A DNA stretch of 64,000 nt from Methanomicrobiales archaeon. Lineage in GTDB: Archaea > Halobacteriota > Methanomicrobia > Methanomicrobiales > JACTUA01. The notes below the pieces were generated by a model. That model saw nothing but the letters and a program-made list of their open reading frames with translations. It was not told where the DNA came from and ran no database searches. This document shows positions 8,757 to 16,995 of this stretch, piece by piece. The number at the start of each line of letters is the position of its first letter. Positions within the stretch are counted from its first letter, which is position 1. A program made the position numbers and the translations under genes. The stretch is from positions 1-64,000 of the forward strand of contig JASEFH010000014.1 of the NCBI GenBank assembly GCA_030019205.1, written 5' to 3'.

Positions 8757-9615
8757 GGCGGGAGCGGTTCTGGCCGCGGTCCTCTCCCTTGCCCTGCTCG
8801 CGTTCGTCCTTCTCCCGGGTTGCACCTCCCCGTCCGACCGCCCCTCCTATCAGGTGGACGCCGGCGGCAACCTCTCGCTGCACTGCACCGCTCCGCGGGC
8901 GACCGCAACGATTCTCGCAGAGAATGCATCCTACACGCTCGAAAAGTTACGATTCTGGAATATCGACGAAGAGATCTACGCCCTTCTCGCTGTGCCGCAG
9001 AACCCGAGAGCGGCAATCGTCTTTGCCGAAGGTGCCGGGGTGAAAAAAGAGGCCCACCGCGATCGGGCCGCATGGTATGCGGAGCGCGGCATCGCCTTCC
9101 TGGTCCTGGACATCCGCGGGAACGGCGGCGAGACCGCGGGCCGCCCGCTGGACTTCGAGGACGACTACCGCCGCTACGTCCGCGGAGAGTGGCCGGAGTA
9201 CTACAAGATCGTCTGCGATCTCTGTAGCGCACGGATGCTGCTCGATGAACGGTTCCAGGTTCCCGTGTATGCGATGGGCTCCAGCAACGGCGGCCGGTAC
9301 GCGGCGATTGCCGCCAGCCTCGACGAACGGTTTGCCGGCTACATCGGCGTCTCCACCTCCGGGTTCGGCCTGGCCGGTACCGGCTATAGCGGGGATGCCC
9401 GCTCGTTCCTGCTGTCCGTGGATCCGGACCACGCCATCCGCCGGATCTCCCCCCGCCCGGTCCGCCTCTACCATGACCCGGCGGACTCCATCATACCCAT
9501 CGATGCGGCGCTGGCAACCTACCGGTATGCGGGAGATCCGAAGACCTTCTGCAACTTCAGCGGCGGGCACGGGCTCAACCTCGAGGTGGACAATCGCATC
9601 GCGGAGTCCATCTGA
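8716..9615 (+). CDS. Alpha/beta-hydrolase lipoprotein
   Basis: This 299-residue predicted exported hydrolase has a basic N-terminus, then a hydrophobic segment ending in a lipobox (LLPGC near residues 32-36), so it is probably anchored to the outer face of the membrane. The nucleophile elbow is GSSNGG, an acidic residue lies in YHDPADSIIP, and the histidine is in SGGHGLN, giving a Ser-Asp-His triad in the expected order. RGIAFLVLDIRGNGGE precedes the elbow as in dienelactone-hydrolase-like esterases. The substrate is unknown. The start overlaps the nudix gene, and no better start was found. Confidence 0.75.
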   Translation: MPRRSAWHTSACGKAGAVLAAVLSLALLAFVLLPGCTSPSDRPSYQVDAGGNLSLHCTAPRATATILAENASYTLEKLRFWNIDEEIYALLAVPQNPRAAIVFAEGAGVKKEAHRDRAAWYAERGIAFLVLDIRGNGGETAGRPLDFEDDYRRYVRGEWPEYYKIVCDLCSARMLLDERFQVPVYAMGSSNGGRYAAIAASLDERFAGYIGVSTSGFGLAGTGYSGDARSFLLSVDPDHAIRRISPRPVRLYHDPADSIIPIDAALATYRYAGDPKTFCNFSGGHGLNLEVDNRIAESI

Positions 9616-9728
9616 GTCCGCACCGGAGGAGTTGCCCCCCTGTTTGCGGCCGTACCTGCACCCGTTTTCACAATTACGGGAGCGTATGCGGTTTGCGACC
9701 ACCGATTAGTTTTATGTTCTTGCTTCTC

Positions 9729-9761
9729 CAGTATATATGGGAATCTTACGGAGTAAGGAGG
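9729..9761 (+). promoter_or_regulatory. Promoter and ribosome binding site of prf1
   Basis: GTATATATGG at 9731-9740 is a good archaeal TATA box, followed by AAGGAGG at 9755-9761, four bases before the ATG at 9766. This probably drives the whole prf1-argS-twy1-sepS run. Confidence 0.6.
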
Positions 9762-9765
9762 CCAG

Positions 9766-11049
9766 ATGGCGGAGCAGGAACCCGAAGTCGTGGAGATGGA
9801 CGAAGGACGGAGGCGTTACGAGTTCAAGAAGATGCTCGAGAGGCTGGAGGCGAAGGAGGGGAGCGGGACGGAGCTGATCACCCTCTACATCCCGCCGGAC
9901 AAGCAGATATCCGACGTGACCGCCCAGCTGCGGGACGAGTACGGCCAGTGCTCGAACATCAAGAGCAAACAGACCCGCACCAACGTGCAGAGCGCGCTCT
10001 CCTCCATCCTGGCGCGGCTCAAGTACTACAAACGCCCTCCGGAGCACGGCATGGCGGTCTTCTGCGGCACCATACTCCTCGGCGGGGACCGCTCGGACCT
10101 GGAGTGCACCATCATCGAGCCCCCCGAGCCCCTCAACCTCTACATGTACCGCTGCAGCTCCAAGTTCGAGCTCGAACCCCTCAAGCAGATGCTGGAGGAG
10201 AAGGCGGTCTACGGGCTGATCGTCATCGATCGCCGCGAGGCCTACATCGGGTTCCTCCGGGGGAACCGCATCGAGCCGGTCTCCGGGGTCACCTCGACGG
10301 TGCCCGGCAAGCAGCGGAAGGGCGGCCAGTCCAGCGTGCGGTTCCAGCGGCTCCGCCTGATCGCGATCAACGAGTTCTACCAGAAGGTGGGGGAGCGGGC
10401 GAGCAACATCTTCCTGGCGGAGAAGGACTTCTTCGAGCGGTTCAAGGGGGTCCTGATCGGCGGGCCGAGCCCCACGAAGGAGGAGTTCGCGGACGGCGGA
10501 TACCTCCACCACGAGCTCCAGAAGCGCATTCTGGGCCTCTTCGACGTCGCCTACACGAACGAGAGCGGCCTGGCAGAGCTGGTGGACGCCGCCCAGGACG
10601 TCCTGAAGGGGATGGCGGTGGTGAAGGAGAAGGAGCTCATGAACCGCTTCCTGCAGGAACTCGTCAAAGACGACGGGAACGCCGCCTACGGGGAGGAGAG
10701 CGTGCGGAAGAACCTGGAGCTGGGAGCGGTGGACGTCGTCCTCCTCTCCTCCAAGCTCCGCAGGAGCCGGCTCTCCATCCGCTGCGCCGCCTGCGACTAC
10801 GCCGAGGAGAGGACGATCCGCACCGAGCCCGGGCGGACCGCCGCGGATATCGACCTCGGCGCCTGCCCGCGCTGCACCTCGCCGCTCGCCATCGGAAAGG
10901 AGGTGGACATCGTCGAGGAGCTGACGCAGCTCGCCGACCAGAGCGGGGCGACTGTCGAGATCATCTCGGACGACTTCGAGGAGGGGGCGATCCTTCTGAA
11001 CGCTTTCGGCGGGATCGCCGCGATCCTCCGCTACAGGACGGGGATGTGA
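9766..11049 (+). CDS. prf1: Peptide chain release factor aRF1
   Basis: This 427-residue archaeal/eukaryotic-type release factor reads all three stop codons and triggers peptide release. The N-terminal stop-recognition motif NIKS lies in CSNIKSKQTRTN near residue 65. The catalytic GGQ is in KGGQSSVRFQRLR near residue 185. A zinc-ribbon-like C-terminal insert has the pairs CAAC and CPRC. The length is slightly above the usual 415 or so. A strong Shine-Dalgarno sequence and TATA box mark it as the first gene of an operon. Its TGA overlaps the argS ATG by one base. Confidence 0.97.
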   Translation: MAEQEPEVVEMDEGRRRYEFKKMLERLEAKEGSGTELITLYIPPDKQISDVTAQLRDEYGQCSNIKSKQTRTNVQSALSSILARLKYYKRPPEHGMAVFCGTILLGGDRSDLECTIIEPPEPLNLYMYRCSSKFELEPLKQMLEEKAVYGLIVIDRREAYIGFLRGNRIEPVSGVTSTVPGKQRKGGQSSVRFQRLRLIAINEFYQKVGERASNIFLAEKDFFERFKGVLIGGPSPTKEEFADGGYLHHELQKRILGLFDVAYTNESGLAELVDAAQDVLKGMAVVKEKELMNRFLQELVKDDGNAAYGEESVRKNLELGAVDVVLLSSKLRRSRLSIRCAACDYAEERTIRTEPGRTAADIDLGACPRCTSPLAIGKEVDIVEELTQLADQSGATVEIISDDFEEGAILLNAFGGIAAILRYRTGM

Positions 11050-12710
11050 TGTACCGGGAGACCCGCGAACGCATCCGGCGCGCCCTCCAGCTCGCGAGCG
11101 GCGAGAAGGACGTGGGGCTCGTGGAGGGCGGGGAGCACGCCGATCTCGCCTCCACCGTGGCGTTTTGCCTGGCGAAGAAGTGGCGCCGCCCCCCGCTGCA
11201 GATCGCAGCGGAGATTGCCGCGAAGGTGTCCGAAGCGCTGAAGGGCAGCGATATCCGGGTGGAGACGGTGGGGCCGTACATCAACTTCCACTTCGGGAAG
11301 GCGTACCTGGCCGGAGCGATCCGGGCGGCGCTCTCCCCGGACTTCGGCTCGGCGCCCCGCCGCGCGGAGCGGGTGGTGATCGAGCATACGAGCGCCAACC
11401 CGAACGGCCCCCTCCACGTCGGCCACATCCGCAACTCGATCATCGGGGACACGCTCGCCCGCGCCTTCCGGAAGGCGGGATATCCTCTCGACGTCCAGTA
11501 CTATGTCAACGACATGGGGAGGCAGATCGCGATCGTGGTCTGGGGCATCGAGCACGAGTCCGCCGGCGGGGACGACGGGAAGCCCGACCACCGCATCGCC
11601 CGCCTCTACATCGCTGCGAACCGATCGCTCGAGAGGGATCCGGCGCTCACCGCCGAGATCGACGCCCTCATGCAGCGCGTGGAGGCGGGCGATCCCGATA
11701 CGTCCAGGCGGTTCCGCGCGGCGGTGGAGGAGTGCCTCGCGGGGATCAGAGATACCCTCGCCGCCCTCAACGTCTCCCACAACCGCTTCGTCTGGGAAGG
11801 GGATTTCGTCCGCAACGGCGACGTCGACCGCACGCTGGGGAGAATCCGCCGCCTGCCGGAGGCGCACGAGGACGACATCCTCTACCTGGATCTCTCCCGC
11901 TGCGGGTTCGAGAACCGCTACGTCCTGCGCAGGAGCGACGGGACCACCGTGTACGCCGCGCGGGATCTGGCCTACCATACCTGGAAGGGGAGGAACTTCG
12001 ACCGCGTGATCGACGTGCTCGGGGCCGACCACAAGCTGATCGGCGCCCAGCTGACCTGCACCCTGCAGCTCCTGGGCGAACGGCCCCCGGAGATCGTCTA
12101 CTTCGAGTTCGTCTCCCTGCCGGAGGGATCCATGAGCACCCGCGCCGGCAAGTTCGTCTCGGCGGACGAGCTGATCGAGGAGGTGAGCCGGCGGGCGCTC
12201 GAGGAGGTGACCCGCCGCCGCCCGGACCTCTCGGAGGAGGAGCGGACGCGGATCGCCCGATCCGTGGCCGTAGGGGCGATCCGCTACGATATCGTGAAGG
12301 TATCGGCCGAGAAGAGCACGGTGTTCGACTGGAAGGAGGCGCTCGACTTCGAGCGGCAGAGCGGCCCCTACATCCAGTACGCCCACGCCCGGGCCTGCAG
12401 CATCCTGGACAAGGGCGGGGAGTTCACGGAGGCGTTCACCTTCGAGAGCGAGTTCGAGGTGAAGCTGGCCCGCCACATAGCCCGTTTCCCCGCCGTGCTG
12501 GATGAGGCGGTGACCCTCCTCCGCCCGAACATCCTGGCCGCCTACACCCGCGATCTCGCCGATCTCTTCAACGCCTTCTACCGGGACAATCCGGTGCTGA
12601 AGAGCGAGGGGGAGACCCGGGCGAGCCGCCTCACCCTGGTGCGGGCGGCGCAGAACACGCTCTCGCAGGCGCTCGGGGTGCTGGGGATCGATGCGCTCCG
12701 CTCCATGTGA
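11049..12710 (+). CDS. argS: Arginyl-tRNA synthetase
   Basis: This 553-residue class I synthetase charges tRNA-Arg. The HIGH-type signature is in SANPNGPLHVGHIRNSIIG, the KMSKS-equivalent in GSMSTRAGKFV, and the C-terminal DALR anticodon-binding domain ends LTLVRAAQNTLSQALGVLGI. The length is normal for archaeal ArgS. The ATG at 11049 overlaps the prf1 stop (TGATG). The 3' end overlaps twy1 by 20 bp, indicating translational coupling. Confidence 0.97.
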   Translation: MYRETRERIRRALQLASGEKDVGLVEGGEHADLASTVAFCLAKKWRRPPLQIAAEIAAKVSEALKGSDIRVETVGPYINFHFGKAYLAGAIRAALSPDFGSAPRRAERVVIEHTSANPNGPLHVGHIRNSIIGDTLARAFRKAGYPLDVQYYVNDMGRQIAIVVWGIEHESAGGDDGKPDHRIARLYIAANRSLERDPALTAEIDALMQRVEAGDPDTSRRFRAAVEECLAGIRDTLAALNVSHNRFVWEGDFVRNGDVDRTLGRIRRLPEAHEDDILYLDLSRCGFENRYVLRRSDGTTVYAARDLAYHTWKGRNFDRVIDVLGADHKLIGAQLTCTLQLLGERPPEIVYFEFVSLPEGSMSTRAGKFVSADELIEEVSRRALEEVTRRRPDLSEEERTRIARSVAVGAIRYDIVKVSAEKSTVFDWKEALDFERQSGPYIQYAHARACSILDKGGEFTEAFTFESEFEVKLARHIARFPAVLDEAVTLLRPNILAAYTRDLADLFNAFYRDNPVLKSEGETRASRLTLVRAAQNTLSQALGVLGIDALRSM

Positions 12711-13584
12711 TCCGCTGCGGCGGCAGGGCTACCAGTTCCTCTCCCCCGGCTCGTCCGCTGCGGTCAAACCCTGCCTCTGGTGCAAGCGCGCCCTGAAAGG
12801 CGGGGACTTCTGCTACAAACACCAGTTCTACGGCATCGAGAGCCACCGCTGCATCCAGATGACGCCGACGCTCCGCTGCACGCAGCGGTGCCTCTTCTGC
12901 TGGCGCTCCTTCGAGCACGAGCCGCAGGAGGAGGTGGAGTGCCCGCCGCAGGCGATCGCGGACGGGGTGGTGCACCTCCAGCGGCGCGCCCTCTCGGGCT
13001 ACAAACCCTCCCCCTACGTCACGGAGGAGCGGTTCCGCCAGGCGATGGAGCCCCGCCACGTGGCCATATCGCTGGCGGGGGAGCCCACCTGCTACTCCCG
13101 GCTGCCGGAGCTCGTCGACCTCTTCAACGCGCGGGGGTATACGACGTTCCTGGTCTCGAACGGCACCCGACCGCAGGTGCTGGCCGAGTGCAGACCGTTC
13201 CAGCTCTACGTCTCCCTGGACGCTCCCGACCGGGAGACCTACCTGCGGCTCTGCCGTCCGCGGGAGGACTGCTGGGACGCGGTGCAGGAGAGCCTCGGGC
13301 TGCTCTCCGGCCGCCGCTCGGCGGTTCGCATCACCCTGGTGCGGGGCTGGAACGACCGCCTGCCGGAGCGGTATGCGGCGATGCTGGATGAATCGGGCCC
13401 GACATACGCGGAAGTGAAAGGATATATGTATCTCGGATCCAGTAGAAATCGTCTGAACAGGGATACCATGCCGGATCACCACCATGTGCGTGCCTTCGCG
13501 GACGCGATCGCCGAGCACTCGGAGTACCAGGTGCAGGACGAGAACCCTCTCTCCCGGGTCGTCCTGATGGGGCGGTCGCGATGA
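12691..13584 (+). CDS. twy1: tRNA 4-demethylwyosine synthase (radical SAM)
   Basis: This 297-residue enzyme condenses N1-methylguanosine-37 of tRNA-Phe with pyruvate to form 4-demethylwyosine, the first tricyclic step of wyosine synthesis. The radical SAM motif is CTQRCLFC. The extra N-terminal cysteines in [16 protein letters not shown] and SHRC bind the second cluster as in archaeal Taw1/TYW1. AGEPTCYS and FLVSNGTRP follow as in the family. The start lies within argS, and the end overlaps sepS by 4 bp (ATGA). Confidence 0.95.
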   Translation: MRSAPCDPLRRQGYQFLSPGSSAAVKPCLWCKRALKGGDFCYKHQFYGIESHRCIQMTPTLRCTQRCLFCWRSFEHEPQEEVECPPQAIADGVVHLQRRALSGYKPSPYVTEERFRQAMEPRHVAISLAGEPTCYSRLPELVDLFNARGYTTFLVSNGTRPQVLAECRPFQLYVSLDAPDRETYLRLCRPREDCWDAVQESLGLLSGRRSAVRITLVRGWNDRLPERYAAMLDESGPTYAEVKGYMYLGSSRNRLNRDTMPDHHHVRAFADAIAEHSEYQVQDENPLSRVVLMGRSR

Positions 13585-15188
13585 GATTCGACGTGAACGC
13601 CTGGCGGAGCCGCTCGAGGGACAACTTCGAGGCGGCCTGGCACGAGGGCCCCTCGGTGATGACTCCGCCCGCCATGAACGAGCGCTACCCCCGCCGGAAG
13701 TACCGCCGCGGGATCGAGCACCCCGTCTTCGGGACGGTGCGGCGCCTGCGGGAGTGCTACCTCTCGATGGGGTTCGACGAGGCGGCGAATCCCGTCATGG
13801 TCGAGGAGCAGGACGTCTACCGCCAGTTCGGCCCGGAGGCGATGGCGGTGCTCGACCGGGTCTTCTACCTGGGCGGCCTGCCCCGCCCCAACGTCGGGAT
13901 CTCGCGCGCCAGGCTGGATAGGATCGAGGCCATCCTGGAGCGGAAGGTCGGGGAGAGCGCCGAGAACGCGCTCCGCGAGACTCTGCATGCCTACAAGAAG
14001 GCGGAGATCGACGGGGACGATCTGGTCCATGCGATCGCGGGTGTCCTCGCGTCGGACGACGCCACCGTCGTGCGCATCCTGGACGAGGTCTTCCCCGAGT
14101 TCCGCGAGCTCGCGCCCGAACCTTCCCGCATGACGCTGCGCAGCCACATGACGAGCGGCTGGTTCATCACGCTCGGGCAGATCTGGGAGCGCCAGCCGCA
14201 CCCGATCCGCCTCTTCTCGGTGGACCGCTGCTTCCGGCGGGAGCAGCAGGAGGGTCCGACCCGCCTCATGACCTACCACTCCGCCTCCTGCGTGGTCGCG
14301 GGGGAGGATGTGACGAACGAGGAGGGGAAAGCGGTCTCCGAGGCGCTCCTCTCGGCGTTCGGGTTCACCGGCTTCCGCTTCCGCCCCGACGAGAAGCGCT
14401 CCAAGTACTACATGCCGGACACCCAGACCGAGGTGTACGCACGCCACCCCGCCCTGGACTGGGTGGAGGTGGCGACGTTCGGGATGTACTCCCCCTCCGC
14501 GCTCGCGGAGTACGGCATCGGTGTCCCCGTGATGAACCTCGGTCTCGGGGTGGAGCGGCTCGCCATGATCATCCACGGCGCGAACGATATGCGGAAGCTC
14601 TCCTACCCCCAGTTCTTCCCGCCGGAACTCTCCGACCGCGATCTCGCCGAGGCGGTGCGGCTCCGCGAGGAGCCGCGGACGATCCCGGGGCGGGAACTCG
14701 CCGCCGCGATCGCGGCGGCGGCCGCCGCCCACGGTGCCGAACCGGGGCCCTGCAGCATCTCCGCCTGGAGCGGCATCCTGGGGGACCATCAGGTCGAGGT
14801 CTTCGTGGAGGAGCCGGAGTCCAACGCGAAGCTCTGCGGGCCGGCATGCCAGAACGAGATCTTCGTGCACCAGGGGAGCATCCTCGGTGTACCGGACACC
14901 GAGAAGTGGGCTGCCGTGCGGCGGGAGGGGACGCCGACGGGCATCACCTACCTGGACGCGGTGGCGTGGCTCGCCGCCGCCCGCATCGAGGCGATGGCCC
15001 GCTGCGGGGCGTCCACGACGGTGCAGGTGAAGATGGCCCGCACGCCGGCGGACATCAACCTGCTCGTCGCCGAGCACGCGGTGCGGTTCATCACCGACCA
15101 CAAGAAGAAGATCGACGTGCGGGGCCCTGTCTTCCTGACGGTCCGCTCCAGCGTGCAGGACCTGGAGGTCGAGACCCGAGGAGCCTGA
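13581..15188 (+). CDS. sepS: O-phosphoseryl-tRNA(Cys) synthetase
   Basis: This 535-residue class II synthetase charges tRNA-Cys with O-phosphoserine, which SepCysS then converts to Cys-tRNA. This route is characteristic of methanogens. Family features include the N-terminal [11 protein letters not shown], the class II motif 2 region [33 protein letters not shown], and motif 3 [16 protein letters not shown]. The length matches known SepRS proteins of about 540 residues. No pscS or cysS is visible in the window. As the last gene of the prf1 operon it is followed at once by a T6 stretch. Confidence 0.96.
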   Translation: MRFDVNAWRSRSRDNFEAAWHEGPSVMTPPAMNERYPRRKYRRGIEHPVFGTVRRLRECYLSMGFDEAANPVMVEEQDVYRQFGPEAMAVLDRVFYLGGLPRPNVGISRARLDRIEAILERKVGESAENALRETLHAYKKAEIDGDDLVHAIAGVLASDDATVVRILDEVFPEFRELAPEPSRMTLRSHMTSGWFITLGQIWERQPHPIRLFSVDRCFRREQQEGPTRLMTYHSASCVVAGEDVTNEEGKAVSEALLSAFGFTGFRFRPDEKRSKYYMPDTQTEVYARHPALDWVEVATFGMYSPSALAEYGIGVPVMNLGLGVERLAMIIHGANDMRKLSYPQFFPPELSDRDLAEAVRLREEPRTIPGRELAAAIAAAAAAHGAEPGPCSISAWSGILGDHQVEVFVEEPESNAKLCGPACQNEIFVHQGSILGVPDTEKWAAVRREGTPTGITYLDAVAWLAAARIEAMARCGASTTVQVKMARTPADINLLVAEHAVRFITDHKKKIDVRGPVFLTVRSSVQDLEVETRGA

Positions 15189-15196
15189 ATTTTTTA
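15189..15196 (+). terminator. Oligo-T terminator after sepS
   Basis: A run of six T (15190-15195) begins one base after the sepS TGA. Short T tracts without an obligatory hairpin are the usual archaeal termination signal, and this is the first one after the four-gene operon. Confidence 0.5.
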
Positions 15197-15540
15197 TCCT
15201 TGTTCAAGGATGCCTGCCCTCTTTCACGTCCATTGTACGGGCGACCGACAGCGCATCGGGGTATGAACTGCTCCGGTATCGCCGGAGCGGTCCATGGGCT
15301 GGACTTGAAACCCGGTGGGGGACTGCACGCATCTCCCGGGCGGGGCACTCATGGGAGGCATGGATTTTCCCGGGGCGACCATCGGGCCATTGCGCGAGAG
15401 CGGCGGAACCGCCGGGATACCCTGCCTCCTCCTGACGGTTCGCAGCCATGAGGCGTGGAGGGGGGCCAGCCCTCCCAGCGTGTTCTGGACCGGGCGGGAA
15501 CGGGAAGTCGGGCCGGGCAGGCCTTTTCGGCCCCGGTCGA

Positions 15541-15589
15541 GATCCCTTCAATATTCCCGACAGAGCCCTATCGCAAGCGGGGTCGGGGA
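15541..15589 (+). repeat. Left arm of dispersed palindromic repeat
   Basis: GAGCCCTATCGCAAGCGGGG with flanking GAGATCCCT and CCCGACAG matches the left arm and left flank of the complete repeat at 55571-55650. The matching right arm is not adjacent but lies about 850 bp away at 16439-16465, on the other side of an AT-rich segment. Confidence 0.5.
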
Positions 15590-15641
15590 ATAGGTGTAGT
15601 GCAAAGTGACATCATAACCTTATGACAATTAAATATCAAAG

Positions 15642-15647
15642 AAAAAA
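15642..15647 (-). terminator. Oligo-T stretch downstream of the zinc-ribbon gene
   Basis: Six A on the plus strand read as T6 on the minus strand, 30 nt past the stop of the minus-strand zinc-ribbon gene at 15677. This is a candidate archaeal terminator. Confidence 0.35.
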
Positions 15648-15676
15648 GGTGATCTTTAGTATAAGCAAAATAGAGA

Positions 15677-16075
15677 TTATTCTTTCTTTTTTGGTCTGTG
15701 TTTTGCAGATCCTTCCTTTATATCCTCATGGATGGTTTTATAAAAAATCCCGTGCTCGTCCAATCCCTCAACTTTATGAGTAACCTTTGTTACATCTGGA
15801 TCTCTTCTATCTACATTAATTGTAGTTTTTACAGGTCTTCCTGTCTTCTCAGATTTACTGCTTTTTGTTCGTTCTTCCTGTTTAACAAATCCTGAGGGAT
15901 CTATGACTTTTGAAGATACATCTACAGAGAGGTGTAATTGGGCTTCAATAGTTGAGAAATGATTCTTTGTTCTTGATCCACAATCAGGGCAGGATGTCTT
16001 TGGGTTAACTTTAATCTCTTCTGATAAATCCCGCCCACATTCCGCGCATTTTACAGCATAAGATTCTGATGACAT
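15677..16075 (-). CDS. Zinc-ribbon hypothetical protein
   Basis: This 132-residue protein starts with a four-cysteine ribbon: CAECGRDL near residues 10-17 and CPDCGSRT near residues 29-36. The remainder is charged, rich in Lys/Glu/Ser, and ends HRPKKKE. It has no membrane segment. The gene is far more AT-rich than its neighbours, a sign of recent acquisition. It sits in an islet of about 850 bp bounded by two arms of a dispersed repeat. A frameshifted small membrane-protein gene lies 33 bp upstream. The function is unknown. A nucleic-acid-binding or adaptor role is only a guess from the ribbon. Confidence 0.65.
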   Translation of the reverse strand: MSSESYAVKCAECGRDLSEEIKVNPKTSCPDCGSRTKNHFSTIEAQLHLSVDVSSKVIDPSGFVKQEERTKSSKSEKTGRPVKTTINVDRRDPDVTKVTHKVEGLDEHGIFYKTIHEDIKEGSAKHRPKKKE

Positions 16076-16108
16076 GTTATCCTTCTTATGCGTTGTTTAT
16101 CGTAAAAA

Positions 16109-16251
16109 TTAGTAATGTGAGGGTCTATCAATTGCATAGACCTTTAAGAGGAATAATCCAGCAATAATTAGCACAACCATAAACAAGCCGACTAGAAGTG
16201 AGTTCCCCAGTTGCGAAAAAAAGCCCCTAATTCGGAAAGAGGGGGCGGCAT
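16109..16251 (-). pseudogene. Small single-pass membrane protein gene with frameshift
   Basis: From an ATG at 16251 the frame reads MPPPLSELGAFF. After a run of seven T it continues, one base out of frame, as SQLGNSLLVGLFMVVLIIAG and then LFLLKVYAIDRPSHY to a TAA at 16109. With one extra T the product would be 47 residues with a single transmembrane helix. An AT-rich box (TTTATTTTTAAATA) lies just upstream, and the zinc-ribbon gene starts 33 bp downstream. The indel is in a homopolymer, so a sequencing error is possible. Confidence 0.4.
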
Positions 16252-16438
16252 ATTTAAAAATAAACCACATACTTCAAAAACCTTGTACTTGAATCGTTTG
16301 AGGTTAATGATTCCAAAATCTTCCCTCCTGATTACTTCTTTAAAAGTTAAATCTTCTCCCGCAGTGTGGGGGCGAAAGTGATTTTTTAGCTTCCCGCGCT
16401 GGCCAAAAAGGACACGATGTCATTTTACATCACATCCA

Positions 16439-16465
16439 ACCCCCCCCTTGGTGCGATTCGCCCGG
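16439..16465 (+). repeat. Right arm of dispersed palindromic repeat
   Basis: CCCCCCCTTGGTGCGATTCG matches right arms at 23081-23108 and 23829-23849. Its TGCGAT is complementary to the ATCGCA of the isolated left arm at 15541-15589, so the two could be halves of one interrupted copy or inverted ends of one element. Confidence 0.5.
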
Positions 16466-16574
16466 CCCGGCGGGCACGAGGCCGATGCGAAGGAGATCCT
16501 GGCCGAGACGGTCTACTCCGGCATCCCCGAATGGACTGGCATCGGATGCAGGAGCGGAGGCATTCCGGGAAGAG

Positions 16575-16612
16575 ATCCCCTGCCCCCCAGCGGTAGCGAT
16601 AGGACCTGTGCA
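16575..16612 (+). repeat. Partial copy of dispersed repeat (right arm)
   Basis: AGAGATCCCCTGCCCCCCAG followed by CGGTAGCGATAGGACCTGTG combines the usual left-flank AGATCCC with the right-arm consensus GGTGCGATAGGNCCTG. The left arm and centre are missing. Confidence 0.4.
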
Positions 16613-16879
16613 GGGAAACAGGGGTAGGCGATCGATCCACGCGGTCTCTTCGGCGTGCATGCGGGAGGCGGTCGCATTCCAAGCCTCAATCGCATCGCCG
16701 GAACGGGACGGGCCTGGGCGCAAATGGCGAGGGCTTGTACGGGGATCCCCCGTCGTGCGATACACCCGGGCCTCGCCCCACAATTCTCCGTCGTCTGTTC
16801 GCAGCAGGGCCGGGGGCGGCACGGCCGGAACGGCCCTTCCGCCTCCCGGTGCGGGCTCTGCGAGGGGGCGCCAATAAGC

Positions 16880-16925
16880 GGATCCTTTATAAATCCTCGA
16901 TAGAGGCCGATTTTCGATACGTTTT
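16880..16925 (+). promoter_or_regulatory. Candidate kup promoter
   Basis: CCTTTATAAATCC near 16886-16898 and CGTTTTATACC near 16919-16929 are both acceptable TATA boxes, giving leaders of about 75 or 45 nt to the ATG at 16996. A GAAGGTGGA site precedes the start. Confidence 0.4.
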
Positions 16926-16995
16926 ATACCATCGACAACGCCTTTTCTATTGATGCCTTCCCGGATTTTTGCGGCGTTGAAGGTGGACTGTAGCA

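Larger units (their letters stand above)
15197..15676. other. Non-coding region with hairpin and repeat arm
   Basis: No credible gene was found. GCTCCGG at 15270-15276 and CCGGAGC at 15282-15288 form a perfect 7-bp stem with loop TATCG. A repeat arm sits at 15541-15589. From about 15590 the DNA becomes AT-rich, marking the start of the islet that carries the zinc-ribbon gene. The stretch 15455-15485 resembles 55745-55775, hinting that the repeat element is longer than its palindromic core. Confidence 0.45.
16252..16995. other. Gene-poor region between the AT-rich islet and kup
   Basis: Sequence to about 16438 is AT-rich with several TATA-like boxes. It then switches abruptly to GC-rich DNA at a repeat arm (16439-16465), with a second arm at 16575-16612. 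Open frames from 16430 to 16996 on both strands lack protein-like composition. The last 110 bp hold the kup promoter. Confidence 0.45.

Noticed and set aside
15250-15330. tRNA-like hairpin region after sepS
   Set aside because: The perfect 7-bp stem at 15270-15288 is not followed by a T-arm or acceptor stem in the right places, and no cloverleaf can be drawn.
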